64,000 nt of DNA from an uncultured Opitutales bacterium (GCA_937775295.1 CALKBZ010000003.1:62001-126000), one strand, 5' to 3'. Positions 43,640-52,839 are shown, counted from the stretch's first letter. Program-made: numbers and translations. The notes: generated from the letters alone by a model not told the origin.

Positions 43640-45151
43640 TTAATCGTCGAAATCGAGTTCTGTTTGAGCGCTGGCAGCTTTTGCAGCTTTCGAATGACCT
43701 CGTACTGTTTTACGACTGCCGTGTTGCTTAACGATAGCTTGTGCTTCATTGAAAAAACCGTCGCTACGCCGAAGTGCGTAAATACGCTGCATAGCTTGTT
43801 TGCGCGCAAGCTTTTCATCGACGATCGGCAGTGGGTAGCCATTTAGTTTATGTGGCAGTACCCATGGCTGATGGATGCTTTGAGCCGAATAATCGGCGAG
43901 TTCTGGGATCCATTTACGGATGAACTGCCCTTCGGGATCATGATCCATACTCTGTTTGATCGGGTTATAGGCGCGGATCGTATTAATGCCAGTGGTGCCC
44001 GACTGCATTTGACACTGACTGTAGTGAATGCCGGGTTCGTAGTCGGTGAATAGCCGTGCGAGGTGCAGCGCGGGCGCTTTCCAATCGAGCCAGAGGTGGT
44101 AACTGGCGAAGCTCATCAGCATCGCACGCATGCGGAAATTAATCCACCCGGTAGCACTCAGCGCGCGCATGCAGGCATCGATCATAGGGTAGCCGGTGCG
44201 TCCGTTTTGCCATGCTTCGAAACGGTCGCTGTCGGGCGTCTTTTCGCGCAGCGAATCATACGCAGTGTGGAAGTTTTCGAATTCGATGCGTGGGGCGTCT
44301 TCGATTTTTTGGATGAAGTGACAGTGCCAGTGTAGCCGGCTATTAAAGGATCGAAGTGCCGCAGGCCATTTCCCTTTTTGTCCCCGTGCTTGTGCTTTGA
44401 CTGCCAGGTTGCGTTGTTGGCAGGCAGCAACAATTTCGCGCAGTGAAAGGGTGCCGAAGGCGATATGAGCGGAGAGTCGCGAACAACTGTCAAAGGCAGT
44501 CACCGGCGAAGACATCTCGGTGCTGTAATGTTCGCCGCGCGTGTGCAGGAAACTTTCTAGTAGCGCCAGTGCATGGCTGCGGCCGCCGGTCTGGGTGGCT
44601 TGCAGGGGCGTCGGGTGTAGGTTCAAGTCGCTGGCCGCAGGCATCGATTCTGAGGTCGTGGCGACTGACTGTAATGCCTGTGGCGCGTCGAGGCAGACTT
44701 GGTTCATCAGCGCTTGCCATTGGCGACTCCAGCCATCGCGATTGTGCCGTCCACGAACCACTGCAAATTGCCGTGGTTGATGCCATGGGATGTTTTGCTG
44801 GCGTGCCCAGCGCTGAACGCTCCGGTCTCTACGGTAAGTCCAGTCGTTCCAGGTTTCTTGATGCGACCAGAGTGCTTCGATCGAGTGTTCGTTGTGCAGG
44901 GCCTGCAAAATATCGCTGGCTTTGCCACAGCGAACCACCAGTGGCGTGCCGTAGTGCTCAATCAGCTGTGCATTGAGTTCAGCGAGGCTTTCGTTAAGAA
45001 AGCAATAGTGGCGATGACTGAGGTCAGGTTGTTGCCAGAGCTCGGGCTCCATGATATAGAGCGGCACTGTCGGGCCACGGCGAGCCGCCTCGCTAAATGC
45101 CAGGTGGTCGGAAATCCTCAAGTCTCGCTTGAACCAAACTACGTGTGCCAT
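43640..45151 (-). CDS. Deoxyribodipyrimidine photolyase / cryptochrome family (classical type)
   Basis: 503 residues. The N-terminal alpha/beta antenna domain starts MAHVVWFKRDLRISDHLAFS. The C-terminal FAD domain has GRTGYPMIDACMRALSATGW, INFRMRAMLMSFASYHLWLD and the flavin-proximal INTIRAYNPIKQSMDHDPEG. These flavoproteins repair UV-induced pyrimidine dimers with blue light. Whether this one repairs CPD lesions or acts as a photoreceptor cannot be decided from sequence alone. It starts 17 bp after the iron-sulfur photolyase gene on the same strand, so the two are co-transcribed. Confidence 0.92.
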   Translation of the reverse strand: MAHVVWFKRDLRISDHLAFSEAARRGPTVPLYIMEPELWQQPDLSHRHYCFLNESLAELNAQLIEHYGTPLVVRCGKASDILQALHNEHSIEALWSHQETWNDWTYRRDRSVQRWARQQNIPWHQPRQFAVVRGRHNRDGWSRQWQALMNQVCLDAPQALQSVATTSESMPAASDLNLHPTPLQATQTGGRSHALALLESFLHTRGEHYSTEMSSPVTAFDSCSRLSAHIAFGTLSLREIVAACQQRNLAVKAQARGQKGKWPAALRSFNSRLHWHCHFIQKIEDAPRIEFENFHTAYDSLREKTPDSDRFEAWQNGRTGYPMIDACMRALSATGWINFRMRAMLMSFASYHLWLDWKAPALHLARLFTDYEPGIHYSQCQMQSGTTGINTIRAYNPIKQSMDHDPEGQFIRKWIPELADYSAQSIHQPWVLPHKLNGYPLPIVDEKLARKQAMQRIYALRRSDGFFNEAQAIVKQHGSRKTVRGHSKAAKAASAQTELDFDD

Positions 45152-45168
45152 GGTCGATTGGTCAGTGC

Positions 45169-46704
45169 TTATACGATTTCACCTGCGTCAACTGCCTGTA
45201 AGAATCGGGTGCTGTCTGCGCGGATTAGATCTACCTTCGCGGCGTCCATCTTGCTCAAGGTTCGGTAGGGCATGCCCATTCGTGGGTTCGCTCCAAGCTT
45301 GTCTTGCTGGCGGATTAAAAAATCCCAATAGAGATAATTGAACGGGCAGGCGTCGGGCCCGTTCTTTTTCGAAACCTTGTAGGAACAGCCTTTGCAATAG
45401 TCTGACATGCGGTTGATGTAGGCTCCACTAGCTGCGTAGGGCTTCGATGCGAGTAGGCCACCGTCGGCGAACAGCACCATGCCACTCACATTGGGTAGCT
45501 CTACCCATTCGTACGCATCTGCATACACGATCCAGAACCATTGGTTGACTTCTTTGGGGTTGAGACCAGCCAACAGCGCAAAATTGCCGAGCACCATTAA
45601 CCGCTGGATGTGGTGCGCATGCGCATTTGCTTTGGTTTCGGCCACACATTGTCGCAGGCAGTTCATCTTAGTGGCGGCGCTCCAGTAAAACTCCGGCAAC
45701 GGTCGCTCTGCCCCGAGGAAATTTTCCGATACGTAATCTGGCATCTTTAACCAATAGATCCCGCGCACATATTCGCGCCAGCCCAGTATCTGACGGATGA
45801 AGCCCTCGGCGGCATTCAGTGGGGCCAGTCCGTCGCGATAAGCTTGCTCTACTTTTTGGATACATTCGAGCGGGCTGAGTAGCCCGCAATTGATGTAGAA
45901 GCTCAGATGCGAGTGATACATCCAAGGCTCACCTTGCAGCATCGCATCTTGGTAGTCGCCAAAGTGGCACAGTCGCTCGCGGATAAATTGCTCTAGCGCC
46001 TGCTGGGCTTGGGCTGCAGTCACAGCAAAATGAAACGGCTCCAAGTCGCCAAAATGCTCACTAAACTCGCGACCGACTAATTCGAGCACTTCCTGAGTGA
46101 TGCTGTCTGGCTCACTCAGGTAGGTCGCCGGGATGTCCAGCCCACTCTTCGCTGGCTTGCGGTTCTCGGCGTCATAGTTCCACTGCCCACCGACCGGCTT
46201 GTCGTCTTCCATTAGAATCCCATAGGTACGCCGCATCTCGCGGTAGAAAAATTCCATGCGCAACTGCTTGCGACCCTCGGCCCATGTTGCGAACGTATCC
46301 TTGGTGCATAGAAATCGGTTATCGTCACGAATTTCCAGCGGAATAGGGAAGTGGGTTTTCCAGCTTTCAACCTCTTTGAGCACGGCATATTCGCTCGGCT
46401 CGGTGACGATAATTTGCTCTGGACTGAGCGCTTCAATCGCCCGCTCCAGCTCACCAGTCAAACTGCCCGCATTGTCGGGGGCATCATATCGGATGTATCG
46501 GGTGCGGTAGCCAGCTGCTTCTAGTTCCGCAGCAAAATGGCGCATAGCAGAAAAAATGAAGGCGATCTTTTTTTTGTGGTGCGGGACCCGCGTCGCTTCG
46601 TTACGGACTTCGCACAACAACACCATATCCCGCGCCGCATCAATATCCGACAGGCTGGTAATCTGGTGGCTGAGTTGATCACCTAAAATAACACGTAAAA
46701 TCAT
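45169..46704 (-). CDS. Iron-sulfur bacterial cryptochrome/(6-4) photolyase (FeS-BCP, PhrB-like)
   Basis: 511 residues, close to Agrobacterium PhrB. The start MILRVILGDQLSHQITSLSD is the DPRP-family opening (PF04244). The four cysteines that hold the [4Fe-4S] cluster are present with PhrB spacing: Cys349 (MNC), Cys437 and Cys440 (YCKGC), and Cys453 (ACPFNYLYWDF); PhrB uses 350, 438, 441 and 454. The FAD-pocket helix WFWIVYADAYEWVELPNVSG is also conserved. Members repair (6-4) photoproducts or sense light. It is the first gene of the two-gene photolyase operon and diverges from rsmH. Confidence 0.94.
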   Translation of the reverse strand: MILRVILGDQLSHQITSLSDIDAARDMVLLCEVRNEATRVPHHKKKIAFIFSAMRHFAAELEAAGYRTRYIRYDAPDNAGSLTGELERAIEALSPEQIIVTEPSEYAVLKEVESWKTHFPIPLEIRDDNRFLCTKDTFATWAEGRKQLRMEFFYREMRRTYGILMEDDKPVGGQWNYDAENRKPAKSGLDIPATYLSEPDSITQEVLELVGREFSEHFGDLEPFHFAVTAAQAQQALEQFIRERLCHFGDYQDAMLQGEPWMYHSHLSFYINCGLLSPLECIQKVEQAYRDGLAPLNAAEGFIRQILGWREYVRGIYWLKMPDYVSENFLGAERPLPEFYWSAATKMNCLRQCVAETKANAHAHHIQRLMVLGNFALLAGLNPKEVNQWFWIVYADAYEWVELPNVSGMVLFADGGLLASKPYAASGAYINRMSDYCKGCSYKVSKKNGPDACPFNYLYWDFLIRQQDKLGANPRMGMPYRTLSKMDAAKVDLIRADSTRFLQAVDAGEIV

Positions 46705-46946
46705 ATTTATATAAACGTGCCGCGAGCTGTCGAACTTACATGCTGTAGTTAATTAGTCTTAAAGTGAGTCGGATTCAACCAAGGCATCCCGCGCGTTGTT
46801 TGCATTGCGTCACCAAGTGTTACTCCGAGCACTCTGCTTCGATGGCATTAATCGCAGCTTTGAATGTGACCGATGCCTCGGATTTGAACCGCCACTCCTA
46901 TCGCCATTGCGCTTGCTGCTCGCTGTCTGTCGCGCATGTTTGGCAT

Positions 46947-48008
46947 ATGGCATCCGAACAGAATCCTGAACCACACAAGCGACGAGTGCGTTATAAGGGC
47001 AAGAACCCGCGTCGCTTTGAGGACAAATATAAGGAGCTCAATCCCGAGCGCTACACCGACACCGTCGCCCATGTGCTCGCAGGCGGTAAAACGCCTGCCG
47101 GGCAGCATGTGCCTATCATGCTGGCCGAGATCATGCAGGTACTCTCAGTCTTGCCGGGAGAGCGGGCGGTCGACTGCACGCTCGGTTATGGAGGTCATGC
47201 CGCAGAACTGTTGAAAGCCGTACAGCCCAGCGGCTGCTTGCTGGCGGTCGATCAAGACCCCATCGAGTTGCCAAAAACGCAGACGCGTCTACGCTCAGCT
47301 GGCTTTCCGGCAGGATCACTGCAGTGCGAGCGCACCAACTTTGTCGCCCTGCGCGGACTGCTGGGTAAGATCGGTTGGCACGACGGGGCCGATGCCATTC
47401 TCGCCGACTTGGGCGTCTCTTCGATGCAGATCGACAATCCAGCTCGCGGTTTCAGCTTTAAACACAAAGGGCCGCTCGATATGCGAATGAACCCAAATAA
47501 GGGTATCTCAGCCAGCGCCTTGATCGAACAATTGAACGAACCAGAATTTACGGCTCTGTTGCGCGAAAATGCGGATGAGCCCAACGCGGCACGTTTAGCC
47601 ACCGCCTTGGCTGGACAGACATTTGAGACCACCGGAGCACTTGCTAGTGCCATAGAGCAGGCGCTACCAAAATCGTTTGACGAAGATCGAATCAAACTCA
47701 GTCAGAGACGTGTGTTTCAGGCTCTCCGTATTGCGGTCAACGATGAGTTCAAAGTCCTCGATGGCTGGCTGCGCGGCCTCCCTGACTGCCTGAGGGGCGG
47801 TGGGCGCGTTGCTGTACTGACCTTCCATAGTGGCGAGGATCGACGGGTCAAAAAGGCCTTCCGAGCCGGACTGATAGATGGACGTTACAGTGCAATCAGC
47901 GAGAGCGTCATCCGCGCCCCCTTCAGCGAGCAGCGCGACAACCCTCGGTCCAGCTCTGCAAAACTGCGTTGGGCGGTGAGGGCGCCGACTGCTGCGCTCT
48001 TAATGTAG
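46947..48008 (+). CDS. rsmH: 16S rRNA (cytosine(1402)-N(4))-methyltransferase
   Basis: About 353 residues. The SAM-binding motif DCTLGYGGHAAELLKAV, the DGADAILADLGVSSMQIDNP segment, GFSFKHKGPLDMRMNPNKGI and the closing VLTFHSGEDRRVKKAF identify RsmH (MraW), which methylates C1402 in the decoding centre. The start at 46947 (MASEQNPEPHKRRVRYKGKN) gives a basic N-terminal tail of ~55 residues before HVPIMLAEIMQVL, longer than in E. coli; ATGs further upstream are in frame but look non-coding. The usual partners mraZ, ftsL and ftsI are not next to it, so the gene stands outside a division cluster here. Confidence 0.93.
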   Translation: MASEQNPEPHKRRVRYKGKNPRRFEDKYKELNPERYTDTVAHVLAGGKTPAGQHVPIMLAEIMQVLSVLPGERAVDCTLGYGGHAAELLKAVQPSGCLLAVDQDPIELPKTQTRLRSAGFPAGSLQCERTNFVALRGLLGKIGWHDGADAILADLGVSSMQIDNPARGFSFKHKGPLDMRMNPNKGISASALIEQLNEPEFTALLRENADEPNAARLATALAGQTFETTGALASAIEQALPKSFDEDRIKLSQRRVFQALRIAVNDEFKVLDGWLRGLPDCLRGGGRVAVLTFHSGEDRRVKKAFRAGLIDGRYSAISESVIRAPFSEQRDNPRSSSAKLRWAVRAPTAALLM

Positions 48009-48153
48009 CGCGCCAGCTCGTATCCGCTGGCACAGTCTTTATTTAAAGCGATTGACCCTTTCGCTGAAAGGACTTAAATCTAATTATTTTAAAGCTTAAA
48101 ATAATGGCTAAGCTAATCTCGGAATCTAACTGCCCCAGCTCGTAACCCGTCCG

Positions 48154-49138
48154 ATGAAATATAGTCCTTTGCAACTTCTTTTTCCTGGGCTCGTCGTGGT
48201 GGCTACGATCATAAGCTATAGCGTATTTGTAGACCAAGATGCGCCCGTCGTAGGTGATTCAAACGCTGCACTCGTAGTCAATCGAGCGGCAGCGAAGACT
48301 GCTGATTTTCCCTCAAGTCTAAGCTATCAGGCTGACCATGTGCCTGCACAGTCCAACGGTACCGAAATAGCGTCGACTCAAACGAACGATCCGCTCAAGC
48401 GACGGAGTCGACAAACACACCAAATCTAGACTTTGACGGACAACAGGTCGCAGGAGGGCAGCCGGAGTCGCCTGAAAGATCAGAAGACTTGGCTCCTTTG
48501 CTGCAGTCCACGGCAAGGCCGAAGGGCTTGGAGATTATTTCGGAAGTAAAAGCGGACCCCGAAGATCCCCGTTATGCTGATTTTTTGGAAAACGGTCTGA
48601 AAGAGGTGATGGACTATTTGGACGGCGTTTACAGTGAAAGAGACAATATTGATAAAAACACCGAGAATCTGGCACTCGACGAACTACTCTTAACTGAAGA
48701 CTCCGATGTCAGAGTTTATTTTTTAAAGGAAGGCACCATTTTTCAAAATACCCTAGGAATCGAAAATAATGGTGATCAAAGCCTCATTTTCCCAAATGCG
48801 TCTTCTGCGTATTCCTAGCTCACAGATGCAGAGACTCGAAGCACCGAAACCAACGAAAATATACCCTTAATCCCCGGAGACTATGTTGATTTAGGACAGC
48901 TTAAAAAGGGTAGTTTAGTCGACCTGTTCTTGATTCGAGACGGTGCGCAAAACGAAGGTGCTTGGTGTTTTGGGTCGATCCAGAAAGTAACCCCGATCAA
49001 ATAAATCACGCAAAGCTGCTGGCAGTTTATGATGAAAATACTCTGATCATCGGCTTTGAAGACCAGCCAGGCGGGGGTGACAAAGACTACAACGACCTCG
49101 TTATTGCAGTTGAAATAAATCCAGCAACTGGCCGATAG
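48154..49138 (+). pseudogene. DUF4114-domain protein, broken by two frameshifts and a stop
   Basis: Frame 1 (48154-48395) begins with a membrane anchor or signal (LLFPGLVVVATIISYSVFV). Loss of one base in the AA at 48397 moves it to a second frame, TESTNTPNLDFDGQQVAGGQ, through SDVRVYFLKEGTIFQN. A TAG follows at ~48817 inside otherwise continuous sequence (AYS*LTDAETR), and the loss of one T in the T4 run at ~48968 moves it to the frame with WVDPESNPDQINHAKLLAVY and GFEDQPGGGDKDYNDLVIAV, the calcium-binding-like DUF4114 signature, ending at 49138. Repaired, the protein would be ~325 residues. Three lesions make real decay more likely here than for lpd. Confidence 0.75.
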
Positions 49139-49208
49139 CCCAGCTATACCAGAGAGGCAACGGCAGCGGTTAACATGAGAACATGCTACCTTTTAAGCGG
49201 CGCATACA

Positions 49209-50135
49209 TCAGATGAACCGATAGACGATTTTTTGCCACAGATCGCCGATCACTGAGGTGCCCCAAAGCCGATCGTGGTAGTCTTCTCGCACCAGATACA
49301 TATGGTCTTTGAAATCCCAGAAGATGATGGTTTTCCCCTCCGGTTTGAGTGCCAATAAGCCCTCGATATTGCGAAGATTTGCGACGTGTAGCATCAGGTA
49401 GTCCGCGTTCGACTCGTTAAATTCTTGATATAAGCGTTTGGTCAAAAGATCGAAATGAAGGTAAGTGGATGAGGTAAGCCAATAGATTTGACCTGTGGGC
49501 ACCGTGGGGTGCGTTTCATGAATGTAGCGGATCACATCGCTGGAGATCGAGCTGATCATAATATCTTTCTCTCGCCCACGGGCTTGAATGTCTTGGATGA
49601 TTGCATCCGCGAGGCGGCAGTCCTCTTCATTATCGCCACGTGATTTGATCTCAATATTTAGCTTTTTATTAACGGATCCGATGATGTCTCGATAGCGCAC
49701 GATCTGCCCATCGCTGGCGTCCATCAGTTCAGCGTAGGTCGAGTTTTTGATGGTCGCCAGCTTGCCAAATAGGCGCAGAAGTCGCTTGTCATGAAAGACC
49801 ACAATCTCTCCGTCTTTGGTGTATTGAACATCGAACTCGATGAATGCATACTGGGGGTCTTGGTCTGCCGCGAGCAGAGCTGAATAGCTGTTCTCCAAGT
49901 AATCAATGGACGCGCCGCGGTGTGCGCCTACGGTACAGGGGAAGTCTGGCAGCGACTCAGTAGATCGGCCGATGTGGGTCTCCATCACCTCACTCAAGCT
50001 GGTGATGTGGCGCAGGAATCCTCGATCTGTCAGCAGCCAAACGAGTAGCACTACGCCGGCCAAAGCGAATGGCTTGAGGATTTTGATAGCTGCGTTCCGT
50101 CGGGTGCCTTTAGTCAGCTGATTGTGGATCCTCAT
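49209..50135 (-). CDS. Glycerophosphodiester phosphodiesterase family protein (membrane-anchored)
   Basis: About 308 residues. An N-terminal membrane helix (PFALAGVVLLVWLLTDRGF) anchors a GDPD TIM-barrel. The catalytic and metal motifs are clear: AHRGASIDYLENSYSA (His-Arg, Glu-Asn), FIEFDVQYTKDGEIVVFHD (Glu-x-Asp and His), and NIEIKSRG. Members hydrolyse glycerophosphodiesters to glycerol-3-phosphate and an alcohol; the anchor suggests that it acts on the periplasmic face. Start ATG 50135 chosen; an upstream in-frame start at 50174 would overlap the neighbouring gene by 19 bp. Confidence 0.9.
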   Translation of the reverse strand: MRIHNQLTKGTRRNAAIKILKPFALAGVVLLVWLLTDRGFLRHITSLSEVMETHIGRSTESLPDFPCTVGAHRGASIDYLENSYSALLAADQDPQYAFIEFDVQYTKDGEIVVFHDKRLLRLFGKLATIKNSTYAELMDASDGQIVRYRDIIGSVNKKLNIEIKSRGDNEEDCRLADAIIQDIQARGREKDIMISSISSDVIRYIHETHPTVPTGQIYWLTSSTYLHFDLLTKRLYQEFNESNADYLMLHVANLRNIEGLLALKPEGKTIIFWDFKDHMYLVREDYHDRLWGTSVIGDLWQKIVYRFI

Positions 50136-50155
50136 GAGAGTGCACTGACAGTCAA

Positions 50156-50653
50156 CTATACGGCGCCTAACCACGGCTCGGCATCGAGCAAGGCGCTTAG
50201 TTCCGGCCAGCCACCTGTTTGCTGCTCTTGAAGCACGTAAAGATACAAGGCAAGTTCGCCTGCTGGATACGTATCGCGCATTGCTGTAAGTGCTTTGCTC
50301 AGCAACGTCGGATCCATGACCTCTGGGAATTTCTCGACCATGCCTGCGCCGTCATGCTTGATGTTCATCCGATCCAGGAAGTCGATTAACATTTCTTGGC
50401 GACCGCGCATCAGCCAGACCTCCAGCACTTGCATCGCAATCTGCTCGGCTGGCTTACGACCGCAGGCAGCAGTCAACAACGTAACCTGCTTCTCCGGCGA
50501 TTGCTTGGTAATGAAAACTGGGCGCATTTTTTGCTGCTCAGCGAGCTGCTGGACCACGCCCTTATAGGACTCACGCTCCTCTTTACGGAGATAAGTGAAA
50601 AGTGTTGCTGCCAGCGCAGTCGGCATGGTTTGAAAGATTTGATATGCAAGCAT
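50156..50653 (-). CDS. Uncharacterised protein
   Basis: About 165 residues, helical, without membrane segments: LAYQIFQTMPTALAATLFTY, YKGVVQQLAEQQKMRPVFIT and a C-terminal SALLDAEPWLGAV. No family recognised. The start may be at 50653 or at upstream in-frame ATGs (50668, 50689). It lies 20 bp before the GDPD gene and is probably co-transcribed. Confidence 0.6.
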   Translation of the reverse strand: MLAYQIFQTMPTALAATLFTYLRKEERESYKGVVQQLAEQQKMRPVFITKQSPEKQVTLLTAACGRKPAEQIAMQVLEVWLMRGRQEMLIDFLDRMNIKHDGAGMVEKFPEVMDPTLLSKALTAMRDTYPAGELALYLYVLQEQQTGGWPELSALLDAEPWLGAV

Positions 50654-50689
50654 ATGCAGACAACACTTCATCTCGCAGGCTTGCGGCAA

Positions 50690-51025
50690 TGCTAAAATTC
50701 AGCCGGCAGTGGTTAAATCCGATTATATTAAAGAAGATGACTGGGGTGAAGTGGCTCTGTTAATGATGACTCGCCGGCTGCTGCTGCTCTTGTGTTGCCT
50801 TTTTTTGGTCACGTAATTTTTTGTGATCATGGTAATTGCTAGGACCTCTGCGATGGTTATAATCAAATTCTGAATCATGTAATAGCGCAAACTCAGAGGG
50901 ATTTCGTCGCGTAAAATGCATCGATAATTTGAGCGCTTGCGATCGTGCCAAGCCATTCGAATTAGGGTGCCGCTTTCTGTAGGATTTAAGTCTTTGGCTT
51001 TTATATTTGGTCTAGATGTCAGGAC
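50690..51025. other. Intergenic region, possible short minus-strand frames
   Basis: About 335 bp. Two overlapping minus-strand frames (50723-50956 and 50760-50951) exist; the second gives a hydrophilic, His/Lys/Gln-rich reading (SEFALLHDSEFDYNHRRGPS). Neither matches a family I know, so neither is called. Confidence 0.35.
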
Positions 51026-51256
51026 TTACGTCTTAGTGCCGCCGCGCTTGATTGGGGGATTGACTGGTTTTTGTATGTTATTCCCAGCAACTAGCTTTGG
51101 CCGCTGTCTGCGGCAGGCTTCTGAGCAGTAGCGCACTGCATCCCAGCAATTGGCCCAGCGCTTGCGCCAGGTAAATGGCCGCTGGCAGTGAGCACACATT
51201 TTCTCGGGCAGATTTTCTTTGCGGACTGTTTTATTGTTACGACGCACGTTAAACAA
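51026..51256 (-). CDS. DUF2256 small zinc-finger-like protein
   Basis: 76 residues. KENLPEKMCAHCQRPFTWRK, RWANCWDAVRYCSEACRRQR is the full DUF2256 signature with CxxC and CSxxC pairs. In other bacteria, DUF2256 genes often neighbour cryptochrome/photolyase genes; here the photolyase operon is about 4.3 kb away. A TTG (51256) is the first possible start; GTG 51247 is an alternative. Confidence 0.88.
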   Translation of the reverse strand: MFNVRRNNKTVRKENLPEKMCAHCQRPFTWRKRWANCWDAVRYCSEACRRQRPKLVAGNNIQKPVNPPIKRGGTKT

Positions 51257-51261
51257 ACGTG

Positions 51262-51387
51262 TCAGCCGCGAAGTCCTTTCAGTTTTTTTAGAGATTTTTT
51301 AAAAGTCCTTGGTTCTAAAAAACGGCTTGTCGTCACTCTCGCATCTACGTCTAGCTCTTTTTGCCAGCTCTCAGGCATAGCCGCCAT
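51262..51387 (-). CDS. Possible very small protein upstream of DUF2256
   Basis: 41 residues: it starts MAAMPESWQKELDVDARVTT and ends basic (KKSLKKLKGLRG). It stops 5 bp before the DUF2256 start, so the two could be translationally coupled. Charge segregation and the tight spacing favour a real gene; no family is recognised and no ribosome-binding sequence is clear. Confidence 0.45.
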   Translation of the reverse strand: MAAMPESWQKELDVDARVTTSRFLEPRTFKKSLKKLKGLRG

Positions 51388-51425
51388 TTAACTGGCACCG
51401 ATGTTCTCGTAGTGTTCCCCTCCGA

Positions 51426-51653
51426 TCAGGTCTTCTCCGCGGCCTCTGCTGCGAGTTCGGCCTCAAAATCGGCTTCCTCCTTCGCTATAGCATCTGCTTC
51501 GCTTTGCTTGATGGCTTCCTCGGCAGCTACGAGCTCGGCTTCCTTTTCAGCCTCAAGTTTTTCGACCTTGGCAGTCTCGCGAGCGAAACGCTTATCGATC
51601 TTCTTCTGCTCTCGATCGCGGCGTTTTTGATCTTTGCTTGGTGTGAAGGCCAT
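51426..51653 (-). CDS. Small coiled-coil protein of unknown function
   Basis: 75 residues from ATG 51653 (MAFTPSKDQKRRDREQKKID). Nearly all charged and Ala residues: a basic N-terminal third, then Glu/Ala heptads (KVEKLEAEKEAELVAAEEAI). It probably forms a long helix. Biased composition makes homology difficult. It lies 38 bp upstream of the small 51262-51387 frame on the same strand, with which it could share a transcript. Confidence 0.55.
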   Translation of the reverse strand: MAFTPSKDQKRRDREQKKIDKRFARETAKVEKLEAEKEAELVAAEEAIKQSEADAIAKEEADFEAELAAEAAEKT

Positions 51654-51879
51654 GGTGGAATCTTTTTGAAGTTCTTGTGTTTGGTGGATTTTGTTCGATG
51701 CAGCAGCTACATTGTCGTAATACCTTGCAGAAGTGGTCGAAAACAAGGGAAAAAGTAGAATGCGACAAATAAGTAAAGTAAATGGTGGGAGGCCTTAACC
51801 TTGATTTGAGCACCCAATTTCTGCTTTGTATGAGTAATTTGGACTTTTTTATTTTTTCAAATAAGATTAATTGTACGCC

Positions 51880-52233
51880 ATGAGTATTCAGCGACAAGAA
51901 ACAAAGCAACGTATGAGCCGCATCGTTATTCACCATGACACCGTTTATTTATGCGGGCAGGTGTGTGCCGACGCAACCAAGGGCATCGCGGCACAGACCG
52001 AGACCATGCTGGAGAAAGTCGATGCGCTGCTGCTTCAGGCAGGATCAGACCGTGAGCACATGCTGTCGGCAACCGTCTACGTGCGGGATATGAAAGATTT
52101 CGCAGCCATGAATGCTGTCTGGGACGCGTGGGTGCCTGCAGGTTATGCTCCAGCACGAGCTTGCGTGGAGGCGCGTATGGCACGGCCTGAGCTCCTAGTG
52201 GAGATCTCAGTGGTAGCCGCGCTCAAGCAATAG
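51880..52233 (+). CDS. RidA/YjgF/Rid family protein
   Basis: 117 residues. The fold's markers are present: [55 protein letters not shown], and the C-terminal [20 protein letters not shown], where the Arg that binds the imine carboxylate (R in [12 protein letters not shown]) is conserved. RidA hydrolyses reactive enamine/imine intermediates made by PLP enzymes. Subfamily members without the deaminase activity exist, so the exact role is open. Start ATG 51880 ([12 protein letters not shown]). Confidence 0.9.
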   Translation: MSIQRQETKQRMSRIVIHHDTVYLCGQVCADATKGIAAQTETMLEKVDALLLQAGSDREHMLSATVYVRDMKDFAAMNAVWDAWVPAGYAPARACVEARMARPELLVEISVVAALKQ

Positions 52234-52363
52234 ATCGATTCTGGCCGTCACACAGTGGACCTGCTCTGCTGGACTCGCCTAACAAATGTTAGTAGGGAAT
52301 GTGGTATGTCCTCGTATCATATCTTTCCTGAACGCCGGTAAGGGAGAATGTTTAATTTAAATG

Positions 52364-52690
52364 TCACCTAGCTGTGCGCTTTATTCTCGATGAGGCTACT
52401 GACTCGAGAGGGGGGGGGAGGGCCATATTGAGGCGCTACGCGGTTTAGCCGTTCTTCGCTGTTGTTTGCTTAGTGAGCAGCCGCGCGATTTGAATTTTCC
52501 AAACAGCGTCTTTGGGTGGCGTCAGCTGCGACGCCTCGCCTTTCTTTAGCCGCCGCATCTGTGCGCACACGATCGACTCCCACTGTGCTTCGTTTAATGC
52601 CTGCAGGTCGGCACCTTCTCGGTTCACATTGAGATGTTTCTCTGTGATGTCTTTTGCGAGTGCTGCTTTGCGCTTGATACCCCGAAGCAT
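52364..52690 (-). pseudogene. Remnant of a REP-associated tyrosine transposase (RAYT) C-terminal domain
   Basis: From ATG 52690 the frame reads MLRGIKRKAALAKDITEKHL and, further on, KDAVWKIQIARLLTKQTTAK-NG, stopping at 52445. The KxxIAxxLxxxTT pattern is the C-terminal region of verrucomicrobial Y1-type transposases, which continue WIAxxLxMG. Here the next codons are TAA-Thr-Ala-TAG-Arg-Leu-Asn-Met-Ala-Leu: the same motif with two stops, one in place of Trp, and then reading to TGA at 52364. The catalytic HUH N-terminal domain is gone. A palindrome resembling family B (52709-52729) lies just upstream. Inference from pattern, not from a search. Confidence 0.55.
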
Positions 52691-52729
52691 GCTTCGGTTT
52701 TTTGGGAAGGGCAACGCGGCGGCGTTGCC
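52682..52729. repeat. Two palindromes beside the transposase remnant
   Basis: CCGAAGCATGCTTCGG (52682-52697, perfect, followed by six T's) and GGCAACGC-GGCG-GCGTTGCC (52710-52729). The second shares the GGCAACG core with family B palindromes, as expected if the transposase once mobilised them. Confidence 0.65.
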
Positions 52730-52839
52730 ACGGTGTGGAACAGGCGTGTGGAAACGGCAGAGCGTTGTTTTATTGTGGTCATGTCGCTGTCCGATGGGAA
52801 TACCCCCAGACGAATACCTCGGAGCTTGGCCCGTCAGCT

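Noticed and set aside
52682-52703. Rho-independent terminator for the ridA gene
   Set aside because: The palindrome has no loop (CCGAAGCATGCTTCGG is continuous) and is 450 bp from ridA; it is better treated as part of the repeat element.
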